From Portulaca oleracea (lineage: Eukaryota; Streptophyta; Magnoliopsida; Caryophyllales; Portulacaceae): 64,000 bases of DNA. The position numbers and the translations under genes are program-made. The DNA is taken from assembly GCA_029582165.1 (NCBI GenBank), contig CM055883.1:19872501-19936500 (forward strand), written 5' to 3'. This document shows, piece after piece, positions 42,346 to 53,169 of the stretch; positions within the stretch are counted from its first letter, which is position 1, and every line of letters begins with the position of its first letter. Below the pieces are notes generated by a model. The model had not been told where the DNA came from and did no database searches. It saw only the letters and a list, made by a program, of their open reading frames with translations.

Positions 42346-43245
42346 TCAATCCCAAAAGTGATCCATCTCTTGCGGGGTAGTCACATGAGCAACCATAGTT
42401 TCAGGAGTTGTTACAGGTGATACTATGAGTGCTGCAAGGGCATCCAACATCTTCTGCCTATGGGCATGTGAAGTGCATATGAGTTGCCATATGGTAACCT
42501 TTTTGAGTTGAGAAAGAAGAGGATCTTCAGGAGAGGTCTGATTGTCACTGCCATTTGTTGGTGCAAGGTTAGGAACAACTACTGGGATGGTGGTATTCCT
42601 GTTATTGTTGTGACGGCTAGACCGAGTAAGGAATGCTACATCATCCGACTCATCTTTCTCCATCCATTCTATCTCGGAATGCTCATGCTCATCATCCTCG
42701 TCGTTGTCCCAAATACCATGAATGAGTAGATCTTCGGGGAATCCAACTATTCCGGGGACAGGTTGACCTGTTTCTACAATCAAAGGAGAGGGGTCGAAGC
42801 TGAAATCCCCACATAAAATAGCATTTGCATGCTCTGGCATAGGATTACTTTGATTGTTTGGTTTCTTGGCAGCTTTCCGCATTGGCAACGTCCCTGCCCT
42901 TATCATATCCTCTATCTTGTTCCTTAAGGTCTAGCATTTCTCGGTGTCGTGACCTCGGCAACGATGATAGCGGCAAAATTGGTTGGAATCCCAATTTCCG
43001 CCCTTGATTTCTGGTTCTTCCTTTGGTAAGGGCAAAACCAGGATGCCTTTCTTAACCAGACGGTCGAGAGCCTGAGAATAAGGAACGTCCAATGGCGTAT
43101 AAGCCTCATATTTCGGTACATAAGGCCCCTTGCGCTGGATAGAGCTAGTCTCCATGATTTTAGGAGGGTGGCTAGCCACACTAGTAGCCCTCCTGTTGGA
43201 GCTGGACCCTTTCCATCCAGGAGAAGTTGTCTTATCGTTCTGCAT
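42346..43245 (-). pseudogene. E2 gag C-terminus with zinc-binding motif
   Basis: Frames 43245-42931 and 42906-42346 are in one reading frame with a single stop at about 42929. The motif CRYHRCRGHDTEKC at about 42931-42975 is the Tat gag C-x3-H-x3-GH-x4-C type. The remainder is hydrophilic (D/E-rich, then T/P-rich). A frameshift near 43260 separates it from the capsid part. Confidence 0.75.
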
Positions 43246-43271
43246 GGCTTCTAATTGGACATCGATATCTT

Positions 43272-44332
43272 TCAGATAATCAAAGTCTTTGACGACATGT
43301 AACCCAAGTGTTTGGATAGGCTACTCTTGAGTCCTTGCTTAAAGGTGGATAACTGCAGACGGAGAGGAATTGCCTCGTTGATGTGGGACAATTTTGTGTG
43401 CCACCTCTGGAAGTAATCCATATAGGACTCATCATCCCGTTGCTTCATAGCGGTTAGATCATCCACTGTAGCTTGTTTCTTCTAGATGCGTGTATAGTGG
43501 TGGATGAAAGCCTTAAATAATTCAGTCCAATTGGCTTTGACTTGGGGCAACAGGGCATGATACCATACCTTTGCTTCTCCATCTAGGGTGGATGGGAAGA
43601 CGGTAGAGTATAGGTCAGCATCAATTCGGTTTAAAGGTGCTAGCCTCATGAACTGCTCTACATGATGAATTGGGTTCTCAGAAGGTTTGAACCTAATATT
43701 TGGCACTTCAACTTTGTCAGCTACCTTCAAAGTCGGTTGAACAGGCAATGGAACCTCTAAGTACTTGTCAGCAAAAGTCGGCACAGAGCTCATTGCCTTA
43801 GTGAGGTTTTCTAACTTCTGTTCGAGAGCCTTAACAGCGGGGTCCCTCGTAGGTTTTGCCACTTCAGGTGTATTAACCTTAGTCTTAGATATCCCTTTTT
43901 CTCCAGAATTTGGGGATACCTTGATGATTTCAGGTTCAGATTCATATCCCTATATTTCCTCGTCATCCTCCTCAACATTCAACCCTAACTTGGTGTTGAT
44001 CTTAGTGATGGCCTGCAGCATGCCATCCATCACCTGTTGTTGTTCATTCAACCTTTTTTGCCCATCTTCTGTTCCTGCTCCAGGGAATTAGCAAAGACCA
44101 GACCATGCATCTTGGTGTAGAGTTCGTCCAAATGCTTCGTGATGTTGGCTTCGGCGATTTGGACCGGGATCTCTTGGAATTGCTCTCCGGACATGGTGTT
44201 GTCGCTAGTTGCAGATGGATCGTAATGCGGGTTTGGAATCAAACGACCAGTTCGCGGATCTCGAATGTGGGCTCGGAGTCGATCACCAATGATGTCTGCA
44301 TGGAAATTCAAAGTTAGAACACTCAAAGACAT
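43272..44332 (-). pseudogene. E2 gag, N-terminal and capsid part
   Basis: Three frames in order on the minus strand: 44332-44048 (MSLSVLTLNFHADIIGDRLR; linker-like helix), 43862-43482 and 43466-43272. The latter two are in one frame with one stop at about 43479. Capsid motifs: NPIHHVEQFM, LYSTVFPSTLDGEAKVWYHA, KAFIHHY, ESYMDYFQRWHTKL, LSTFKQGLKSSL. A frameshift or splice lies near 44050. Gag-like of the Tat lineage. Confidence 0.75.
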
Positions 44333-45638
44333 ACTCTAACACATACTACCCAATGCATGCATGCCCTAAAGACCTATATGATCCTACTGACTCGACACAT
44401 ATATGCTGACACAAGAGACTCACCCACTTTTTGTGAGTGCATGACCTAACTCTATATGGACCTATGGACGAAGCATTATAAAGGGCCGCAAAAAGTCATA
44501 CACAGCGAGCGGCTCGTAAATCGATAGGCTCAAGTCAGTGTTTCCCAATTCGGATGGGCCGAATCCACTGGCCGACCGTTTTAAGGAGAATCCGTAATCT
44601 CGGCCTAACAATTCAGACGGCTCAAGCCATAATGACTATTATGTGGACTAGAATAATGCTTGACAAAATCGACGACCCAACTTTTCTCTTTCTTTTTATT
44701 GCATTTTTTTTAGTCTAGGGAAACGGATATTATAAAGGATTGAATAAAGTCAACAATAAGTGAGTTATAATTAATTCATGGGCTTAACTGACAAATCCAA
44801 TATGGTTGGGCCTATCAACGGGCCGACCATACATGTGATGGATTTATTAATTAAATCGACGAATTAATTTACTCAAGCCCAGTGACTATTATGCAATCTA
44901 AAATAGTATCCATTAATTTTGTTAGACTTTTAATTAACTTTGGGACCTTTCGTTAGGAGAATTTTGTAAAGGGCCATATAATATCATCAAAGGCGAGTCA
45001 ATTTTTATTTATTAATTAAAATAATCACCTTTTAAGCATAAATGGACCCTTCCACTTGGGCTAACCATGATGCTTTTCGGGTTAATTATTTTCATTAAAA
45101 ATAATCATTTTCTCAACCCAATGAATTTTATATGGACTAGAACAAAATCTCTAAACTAGAGTCAACTCTAAAACGAAAGAAAAACAAAAGGGGAAGGGGT
45201 AGCACATAGCATATAGCATACGATATGAGGGGATACCCTAAACCAAGGTTCTATGTTCATGGATTTTTCTATGGTTGGATTACATGGTCTACCGCACGTT
45301 TTCCTCTCCGTACCCCATACTGTTAAGTAAGGAGTGCGAGATATTGCTCAAAGAACTTCAAGGAAGCCCTTTGAGTGTAACGTGGGGAGAGGAGAGACCA
45401 AATACTTGGCGATGTAGAGTGCATCACACAAGTAGTGGCCTACCCGTTCTCGAGGGAATCACCTAGGTATAACTTAACCGTCATCTTTGTGCTAACGTAT
45501 CAAAAGACGCGATCAGTGGCCCGGTATGCAAAGGATGCCTAAAAAGAATTATAAAATCGCGAAATAAATCAACTTCTCCCTTCTACAATTTCAAATTAAT
45601 TCGATTTTTTCAAGTCTTACCCTCTTTTTAAAGTTTAA
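44333..45638 (-). other. E2 5' leader with tandem repeats of about 245 bp
   Basis: No ORF supported. On the minus strand the motif TAGTCCA(C/T)ATAATAGTCA...GGGCTTGAG recurs at about 45117-45150, 44878-44910 and 44625-44660, spaced roughly 245 bp, so this is a degenerate tandem array. The same repeat type appears in the E5 leader. The stretch near 45230-45270 matches 62570-62620 in E5. Confidence 0.6.
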
Positions 45639-45657
45639 GTCCCCAGTGGAGTCGCCA
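45639..45657 (-). other. E2 primer binding site
   Basis: Reverse complement TGGCGACTCCACTGGGGAC, three bases from the LTR. The pattern is typical of plant Tat elements. It marks 45661-47202 as the 5' LTR. Confidence 0.8.
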
Positions 45658-45660
45658 ATC

Positions 45661-47202
45661 TGTAAGACCCCGGGAAAAGTGACCCTTTTCCTGTGATGCG
45701 CTACTTGTGTGATCGGGAGCCGACTAAGGTTGCTTAATCCTTAAATAAGGATATTATTATTTTCGAAATTCATTTTCGGGATGGTGAAATTTTATTTATT
45801 TTACAAATCCTTTTTTTATTATTTAAACACTTGAAATTACACAAAAATATATTAATAATGATTCAAAATCAGCTCACACCACATTCAGGCACAAAAGGAA
45901 GCACGCGGGCCGGTAGAACCAACAAAACCCGCGCGGGGTTTGATGGATCTTGGGCCGGGCCGCCTGTTTCCCTCGGGCCAGAGAACATGAGTTTGAAATA
46001 ACAAAATCCGAGTGAGTTTTATTAATTCCTACACATTTTCTCTCAATTTTCCACTTTAAATTGGGTTTGAGGAAAGATATTAAATCATTTCTTAATTATT
46101 TTTATGTAAATTTCAATTTTAAATAATCAAACGAATTATAAAAAGAATAAAGAGTCGCCAGCCGATTTAAGGAAACCGACAAACCTAAAGAAATAATAAA
46201 AGTAACTCCGGTCTACAAAACCCGATTCTAAGCTCGGGGGTAAGGCTACGAATTCAAGAATAATAAAAATTCTTGAATTCGCCCATTAGAAAACGGACTC
46301 TACTAAAATCGACATCAAAATGAATTGAAGCGGGGAGAAGTTTAATTGATTTCGCAAAATTATATTCTTGACATGCAATATAAAAAAAAGGTTTTTTGAT
46401 TTACAAAATATGCACAAGTAATGGAATTAAAGTACGAATTACATGATTTAAACAATGATAGTAAGAAAACGATAAATCGAACCTCTTTTGATTTAGGAGC
46501 CCGAATGTGCCGGTTGAAACTCTTGACTTCGCCTTGACTTGATGGATGAAAGGAATGAAAATCTGAGGGGATGGAAATGTGATATATGGATAGTGGTTTG
46601 ATGGGAATTTGGTAGAGTGAGGGTGTGATAGTATGAGAATGCTAATAGAGAGAGTTTAAGAGAGTGTAGGGATATAATAAGAGTATAATGAGGGTGTTTT
46701 TTTATGAGCGTTGTTGGTGAAATGAGTGGAAGAATGAAGGGGTATTTATAGGTGGTGAGGGTAGTGTTTAGGAGGGAAAATGAGGGAGACACATCCCTTA
46801 GATCATGCCATGCAATCACGTAGTCAAGGCTAGGGTCAAAAACACATGGGGCTAATATCAAGGGAGGGTGATCAAGGTGATTTTGGGGCCGGATTTTTGA
46901 AGATAAAACCCGCGCGGGTTTTATAAACCTTCGGCACGGATCGCTGACATGGCAAGCAAAACGGCGCGTTTGAGGACAAGAAAACCCGTGCGGGTTTTCT
47001 AACATGGACCGGGGCGCGCCTTGGGCCTGCCTTGGTTCTCGGCTGTCTCTTGTTCGCTTAAAACCCGTGCGGGTTTTGTCTCATCTAGCGGGCCGCTCCT
47101 GTTCTGTTTTGTATTGCTTGCTACATTGGCCCAAAAAAATTCATTCGGCCCTCAATGCTTTGATGAGTCGGGATTATATTGGTGCAAATTCCGGTGTCTA
47201 CA
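45661..47202 (-). repeat. E2 5' LTR (right copy)
   Basis: 1542 bp, closely similar to the left copy with scattered substitutions and single-base indels. Palindromes at 46905-46925, about 46978-47000 and about 47059-47078. TATA box on the minus strand at about 46739-46752. Confidence 0.9.
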
Positions 47203-47207
47203 CCACC

Positions 47208-47487
47208 CAAAAGAAAAATCAAGCATGCAGCATGGATCATAGGATATTCAACTCAAAAAGAGAAGAGCGGAGAGATATTACCTCGAGTTCTTCAAAACAA
47301 ATGATTACTCAATCCGTGATCCGTGATAATTGAGCAAAGGGTTAGGATTTTCAAGTAAAAACAAGCACGGTTCGTAAGATTCGCATGCAAGATTAGAAAC
47401 AAGAAAAAGAAATTAATAAAGAAAAGAAAAGAAATTTATCGAAAAGAAAGTACGAGTTACCTCCCATGTATTGCTTATTTTAGGTCC
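47208..47487 (-). other. E1 internal DNA between gag tail and E2
   Basis: AT/AG-rich, no gene. On the minus strand it contains GGGAGGTAACTCG at about 47455-47467, a variant of the GGGAGGCAACCCA motif that follows pol in Athila elements. This suggests E1 arose by deletion of pol between gag and this motif. Confidence 0.45.
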
Positions 47488-48135
47488 CTAGCTTGACCTA
47501 ATTACCCGTTTGATTCTAGAGAGACGTGGTGCACATGAGAGATAAATAATCAGCTTCTTCCACCATGATCGCTTCTTCTTCCTTCCTCTCCAACTCCTAC
47601 CATTTTTGGACAACCTCAAATTGAGTCGTCCCTCCGGTCGTTTGGTTAACCATGAGCGGGGAAGAGGTGATGATGATTTCGATTTCTTCCAATGTCGCTT
47701 CCTCCTCCTTTTCCAACACCTCCTCATCACCTCTAAAAATAGAACAAGGGTCTCATCCGGTGGTTTGATTGGGTGATGGGGATGAAGAAGTAACTTAGGT
47801 TCTTCGTCAAGTGGTTCTCCAAGTTTCAGACACTTGGGAACAATCTTCTCAAACTCTATGTCTTCAATATAAACTTCATCCAATGAGATCTCCCTCCTCA
47901 ATGGGACAATCTTGAGGGAATCAACACAATATGCATCTTCAATAACCATGGGTTCGGAACATAAGGCCTTGGAATGATCGTTTTCATGCCCATCGTCGGG
48001 TTCCACTTCAAGAATATAAACTTCCTCTTTATGCTCATGAACAATCGTGGTCACTGAATTGACTTCAACAAGGTGGCTTGAAAAAGAGTGGCTCAGTAGG
48101 GACATTAAACTTTGATTCAATATGTCCTTCATCAA
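47488..48135 (-). CDS. E1 gag C-terminal extension, unknown
   Basis: 215 codons on the minus strand, different frame from gag. The first half is acidic (VHEHKEEVYILEVEPDDG...), then a C-terminal half very rich in R/K (RCWKRRRKRHWKKSKSS) that is probably out of the original frame. No domain recognised. An acidic stretch at 48239-48463, in frame with gag after one stop, lies just upstream. I read all of this as a decayed tail of the E1 gag protein. Confidence 0.35.
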   Translation of the reverse strand: MMKDILNQSLMSLLSHSFSSHLVEVNSVTTIVHEHKEEVYILEVEPDDGHENDHSKALCSEPMVIEDAYCVDSLKIVPLRREISLDEVYIEDIEFEKIVPKCLKLGEPLDEEPKLLLHPHHPIKPPDETLVLFLEVMRRCWKRRRKRHWKKSKSSSPLPRSWLTKRPEGRLNLRLSKNGRSWRGRKKKRSWWKKLIIYLSCAPRLSRIKRVIRSS

Positions 48136-48238
48136 TCAAGTGTTGAATCAACCAATCTGGAAGAGGAATTTGCATTTGGTGGGAATCAAATCGCTCTTCG
48201 GAGCATTCATGGTTATTTCCTCCCAAAATCTCTTCTCT

Positions 48239-49507
48239 TTATTGTTCTTCCTCCTTTTCCTCATCCAACACCCTCTCTTCTTCAACCTTAGCTTCCTCAA
48301 CCACAACTCTCTCCTCAACGTTCATCTCCATCTCATTCTCTACTTTTTCCTCCAAAACGCTATCCTCTACCCAAGAAAACTCATCAACCTCTTCTCCACT
48401 CCCTAGATTGACAGAATTTACTTGTACCATTGGAGTTGGTGAAGAGTGGGTGGCTTGAGACATTTGGGGTGATACAATGTCCTATTGAGTTGAATGGGAG
48501 GATTCTTCTTGGAAAAATGAGTGGTGGTCATAGGGTTGAGAAATAGGGTTGAATGTAGGATTGACAAATGTAGTATAACCAGGACCATAATCCTCATGAG
48601 AATCGGAATAAAGTTGGTTGCAATAAACGACATTCATATGTCCCACTTGACGATACTCCACACATCGATGCTCGAGATATAGGGCGGAAATGGATGCAAT
48701 GGCTTGCATACCTCGGGCTAAATTCAACTGGTTGGAAACCCCATCATTCACCATCTTCTTTTGTAAATCAAGGATGGTAGCCATTAGAAGCTTGATAGTG
48801 GGGTTATGTTCCAAAGAATCATCCCAATTTCCTGAATTTTGGCTACCTCCCCAACTAGGCCTACTCTGAGACAGCTCATGAAGAAAAATATTGGCTTCCT
48901 CCGCAGTCTTCTTTAGGAACATCCCTCCGGACGAAATATCAATAGATTCTCTAAGAGGACCACAGAGCCCATGATAGAAATGTTGAAACAACATCCAATC
49001 CGGCAAATTATGATGAGGACATTGTCGTTGAAGACTCTTAAACCTCCCCCAAGCGTCGAAAAGACTTTCTCCCGGCCCTTGCTTGAAACTTAACATTTCT
49101 GCTTGAAGTCGGTGTGTCTCCTTCGCCGGAAAGAAATGATGAAGAAAATCTCCTTTGAGTGCCTCCCATGAAGAATAAAAACCAGGTGGACATGTTTGTA
49201 GCCATATCTTTGCTTTCCCCCCAAGAGTGAGAGGAAAGAATTTCAACCTCAAATATTCTGATGATATCTTTGGAATGTGAATAAAGCTAATCCGGTCTTC
49301 GAATTTATCAATATGAGCAATGGGACTTTCAGCAACATCGTCCCTATGAAACGGGTTTCTTTCGAAGACTTCAAGTAAGTGCAACTTAAAATGGAACACA
49401 ACATCAGGTGGTAATGGTGGTAAGATGATCGGGTTGCCTCCCGTACTCGAAGATGGAACGGCATATGAGAGAAGAGTACGGGGTGAATCAGCTTGGACTT
49501 CACCCAT
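48239..49507 (-). CDS. E1 gag
   Basis: Open frame 49507-48482 (341 codons) from ATG, continuing in the same frame after a single stop as an E/V-rich stretch to 48239. Capsid domain of the Athila type: IDKFEDRISFI, LRLKFFPLTLGGKAKIWLQT, LHHFFPAKETHRLQAEMLSF, ESLFDAWGRFKSLQRQCPHH, FYHGLCGPLRESIDISSGG. No CCHC knuckle is seen. It would form particles. Since E1 has no pol, mobilisation would need enzymes from another element. Confidence 0.8.
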
Positions 49508-49676
49508 TGGACTCGAGGCCTCCTACGATGCTCGGTAGAACATTAGGGCGTACCTACATGCACCAACAAGAACCAATAGAAGCATCAAATTCATCGGGAT
49601 TAGCACAAACTAATTTGTAGCGTGAAAGCAAACTCAATTAACCAAAGACCAAGCAACTAAAACTAGGGGCGCTGGC

Positions 49677-49694
49677 TCCCCGGCAACGGCCCCA
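49677..49694 (-). other. E1 primer binding site (tRNA-Asp type)
   Basis: The reverse complement reads TGGGGCCGTTGCCGGGGA, one base different from the Athila-type TGGCGCCGTTGCCGGGGA. It sits five bases from the LTR edge at 49700. Confidence 0.75.
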
Positions 49695-51114
49695 TTTTGT
49701 GTAACGTGGTTTGTAGGACCTCGGTATTGTCGTTCTCTCTCAGGGAGCAGGCGGCCTTGGTCATAGGAACTAGGTCAATGGTCGGGTCGAGATTGCTAAG
49801 GTAAGGATATCGGTTTGAAAAGGATCACAACGCAATAAAGAAATCTAAGGTCGGTCAAGGAATGGAAAATGGGCTTCGGAGGCTTTTCGGGATGCAAACG
49901 GGGATGAGGAAATGGGTTTTGCAACAAGGGAATAACAAGAAGGGAGAACCAAGTGGCAATTCCGTTAGAAAATACCCACCGAGCTTCCTCTTTCGAGGAT
50001 AGTCCGGATTAACTTCCCCAAAGTCCATCGACAGACCCGGAGGGTTAATGAAACGGAATTTCCTAGTTAGCCTCTATTCACTTCCATGAATAGAGTACTA
50101 ACTATCCCAATTCCCACCTTCCAACACAAGTGTTGGATGTATTCGGGAGCTTTCGAACCTAAATACATCCAACTTGAGGGAAGGAAAGGAGTGGGAAATT
50201 GGTTTCCCAACCAATTACTCACTAATATTGCTAACCCAAACCTAATCACCCATTCACACCCTTAATTACCCCTAACCCATAGGGTTTCTAGCCACTAATC
50301 ATGATAACAACTAAGCTAACAATATCCAAACCAAACCTAAACATGATTTCTAACATCAAACAACCATAAACAAACAAGAACAATGAAATAACAAGCAAAG
50401 CAATTAAGAAGAAGCAAAGTAATTAGCAAGGTAATTAAGAAAAGAGTTAAGGGAAGAGAATACTTATCAAAATGCTGTAGATGAACAAAGGAAAGCAATA
50501 AAAAGATGATCCAACAATCTTTCAATTGTTTGAATACCCAAATCTTCAATAACGACAAACCCTAAAATAAATCTCTCCTTAATCTCCCTCTAATCTCTCT
50601 CTAAAATCCCTAATTACAAGCTGGAAAAATTGTCCAAGTCTATCCCTCGATGCCCCCTAAGAAATCGTCAACAAGGAGTATATATACAAGGCAAAACTGT
50701 TGGCCAAAACGCAGCACTTCAAGCCGAAAACACGCGCATGACATACGGAGACCGTGGCCACGGTGAAGGAGACCGTGGTCACGATGTTCGGTCTCATTCC
50801 GAGCCGAATTTCTTCTCTTTTATAGGGTATATTTGCTTGTTTTAACCCCTATTTATATATTAGATATAATGATTTAGTGTTTTGTAGGAAAATAAGGAGT
50901 TAGAAGAAGTTTGGGCTTAATTGAAGGTTTTTAGGGAATCCCGAGCTATTTCCCGAGTCAAACCAAGTCAACCCGAGCCGAGAGCCGAGTCAAACCAAGT
51001 CAGCCCGAGCCGAGAGCCAAGGCGAAACCGAAGCCGGAAATTCCATGTCAAGATTGGCGCAAAACAGGGGAACGGTACAGACTCAAAAGTTTGAAATACG
51101 TATGCCTTCATTCT

Positions 51115-51490
51115 TAGGGCCATAACTGCTTCGTTACAACTCCGATTGGTCTCAAATTTTGAGAGCTTAAAGTACACACTGAGAGTTTTCCATCAATATC
51201 TTACGAGTCTAAAACAAAGTTCAGATGAAGAAGTTATGCGCGTTTGAAGTCGGCATGGAAAAGCTGCCCAGAAGCGCTGCTCGCCCGAGCAGCAACATGG
51301 CTCGCCCGAGCAAGGCGACTGTCTCGCCTGCGACATAATGGTGAGTGACGGTGAGTGCTGCGGCCAGAAGTGCTCCTCGCCCGAGCGACACTATGGCTCG
51401 CCCGAGCTACTCTGTCTGCGGAAAATCTGACGCGCGTGCTGCGATTTATTTCTAGGGTTTTGGGTTGTATTTCACCTTCTTCTATAAATA
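51115..51490 (+). promoter_or_regulatory. E4 LTR promoter: shared block, palindromes, TATA box
   Basis: GCTGCTCGCCCGAGCAGC (51276-51293) and GCTCGCCCGAGC (51300-51311) are palindromes with 6 bp between. A second pair of CTCGCCCGAG cores lies at about 51376-51400. TATAAATA follows at 51483-51490. The block just before (CTCCGATTGGTCTCAAATTT ... GAAGAAGTTATGCGCGTTTG) is the one found in the G1 LTR. The right LTR repeats the arrangement, with one weakened palindrome near 56660. Confidence 0.6.
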
Positions 51491-51688
51491 CCCACTTGTA
51501 TTAATCTAAGAGAAATCAATTAGCCTAGGTAGTTTAGGAGTAGAATTAGATTTATTGCTTTCCTTTATTTGCATTAATCTCTCTTTAATTGTTCTTCAAG
51601 TTTTCAATTGTTTTTCAAAGTTTTCTTGCAATTTCAATTCTCAATCTCTTTCAAGCTTTCTCTAGTCTTCATTGAAGTGTTTTACAAG

Positions 51689-51723
51689 CTCTCTCTCTCT
51701 CTCTGTCTCTCTCTCTCTCTCTC
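51689..51723. repeat. CT microsatellite in E4 5' LTR
   Basis: (CT)n with one G interruption. The right LTR has a longer, uninterrupted run at about 56980-57024, so the repeat changed length after insertion. It gives rise to chance L/S-rich frames. Confidence 0.95.
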
Positions 51724-52203
51724 CTTTCAAATGCCATTGTTGACTTGTTTTCTAAGCTTTCTAGTGTTAGCCACAATCAACTCCATTTTTAGTGGGGAGG
51801 GGGGTCAATGAACTCCAATTCTACTTACTAGTGAGAAGTTGGGGGATTCTTGGTAATCCAAACCACAATTTCTTGTTTGTTCGGGGGAAATTCGAATGTA
51901 GATTGAAGGTTTATTGAAGTTTGTTCATCAAAGGTATAAATTCTTGCCCAATTTCATTGTTCATGCTAGTTCTTCATTCAAGCTTTTAATTGCTTTCCTT
52001 AATTTCATGTTTTATTTCATGCTTTTATTGCTTTCCATAATTCCATGTCTAGGTTTGTTTTATTGCTTTCATTTACATAATTTACCGCTTTTCCGCATGG
52101 AGAAAAACCCCTTACACAATCCGATTACCTTAATCAAGCCTCACACCCATCCCTGAGATCGACAATCCTTACTTATAAAACCACAAAAATTACAACCCAA
52201 CAA

Positions 52204-52221
52204 TGGCGCCGTTGCCGGGGA
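52204..52221 (+). other. E4 primer binding site (tRNA-Asp)
   Basis: TGGCGCCGTTGCCGGGGA, one base after the LTR. This is the exact Athila-type tRNA-Asp site. Confidence 0.9.
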
Positions 52222-52381
52222 TGGCGTTATTTGGTAGATTAGGCTATTGGTTTTTGTGTACATAGTTTATTGCTTTCTCGATTATGCTAGAAAAATGTAG
52301 CGAAAAAAATTGAATATCGAAAAAAAAGAGAGAAAAGAAACGGAAAAAAAAAGAAAATTATAAAATAGAAAAAAGAGACTG

Positions 52382-53098
52382 ATGGAAAGTCCCCAATTCC
52401 CCCAATTTGAGCATGAGATATTTTGGAGGTATTTTGCTAGATTACATGATTATCGTGGTCAATGTGAATTATATGGTGTCTTCAATGATATTTTAGATCT
52501 TTTGGGAATTGTGAATGAGGGTGTGAATTATGAGACCCGAAACCTTTTAGAATATTACGGGTTTTCCAGTTTAGGAGAAGAACCAGCATGGGAGTTACTT
52601 GAATGGTTGTCTTGGGATTCCTATGAGTTTGAACAACAAAATGTTAGTCCTAGCTTCCAACCTCCTTATGCACCACCCTTTGGGACCAAAACTGAACAAT
52701 CATGTGAATACCCCGTGTATGTTGATGATCATCAATCTTATAATGGGGAATATGTGGAAAACTGTTATGAACTTTCCCAAAGTGCCGATGAGTCTCCTTC
52801 CGTGTGCTCCTTGTGTGATTCGCCGTATCATAGTTCAATTTCTTGTTTGCAAGCTACAGTGGCTTCCTTCGAGGCGGAAGTAGAAAAATTATGTGTGAAC
52901 ATGAATGAGTATATGCGTGAATTTGTCCATGAGAGTAATCATAGGGTAGAAACTCCGTCTTCACAAATGGTTGATTCGAATGTTGAAGTAGGTCATTCAT
53001 CGTCTTTTAGTCCTGAAATGCAAGTTGATTTTTCTGTGTATGATGAGGATGATGACTATTATAACCGACCATGCCTTGGACTATTAGTGATTTCTTAG
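52382..53098 (+). CDS. E4 ORF, first part: CCHC protein of unknown function
   Basis: 238 codons from ATG (MESPQFPQFEHEIFWRYF). An N-terminal part rich in aromatic and acidic residues, then CSLCDSPYHSSISC at about residues 142-155, a perfect C-x2-C-x4-H-x4-C spacing as in retroviral zinc knuckles. A short helical stretch follows (SFEAEVEKLCVNMNEYMREF), then acidic residues. It stands where gag would, straight after the primer site, but has no capsid motif. A frameshift at about 53060 separates it from the next ORF. Role unknown; RNA binding is inferred from the knuckle. Confidence 0.55.
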   Translation: MESPQFPQFEHEIFWRYFARLHDYRGQCELYGVFNDILDLLGIVNEGVNYETRNLLEYYGFSSLGEEPAWELLEWLSWDSYEFEQQNVSPSFQPPYAPPFGTKTEQSCEYPVYVDDHQSYNGEYVENCYELSQSADESPSVCSLCDSPYHSSISCLQATVASFEAEVEKLCVNMNEYMREFVHESNHRVETPSSQMVDSNVEVGHSSSFSPEMQVDFSVYDEDDDYYNRPCLGLLVIS

Positions 53099-53169
53099 CT
53101 CTAGCCCCACCTAGTGAGCATGAGGAACTTGTTGATTCTGTGTGTGATGATGTTGAAATTGATTAAAAC

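Larger units (their letters stand above)
17955..47202 (-). mobile_element. E2: Tat/Ogre-lineage element with antisense genes
   Basis: LTRs of 1541 and 1542 bp (17955-19495, 45661-47202) start TGTA and end GTCTACA. Target-site duplication CCACC lies at 17950-17954 and 47203-47207. Primer site TGGCGACTCCACTGGGGAC (minus strand, 45639-45657) and polypurine tract at 19496-19510 give minus orientation. Order on the minus strand: repeat leader, gag, CCHC, protease, reverse transcriptase (split by E3), RNase H, second RNase H, integrase, antisense gene region, tandem repeats, 3' LTR. A second archaeal-type RNase H and an antisense ORF region are known Tat features. All pol genes carry stops or frameshifts. 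Confidence 0.9.
50785..52202 (+). repeat. E4 5' LTR
   Basis: 1418 bp. It holds a block shared with the G1 LTR (about 51115-51275), palindromes (51276-51311 and about 51374-51407), a TATA box (51483-51490) and a CT microsatellite (51689-51723). No gene. Confidence 0.9.
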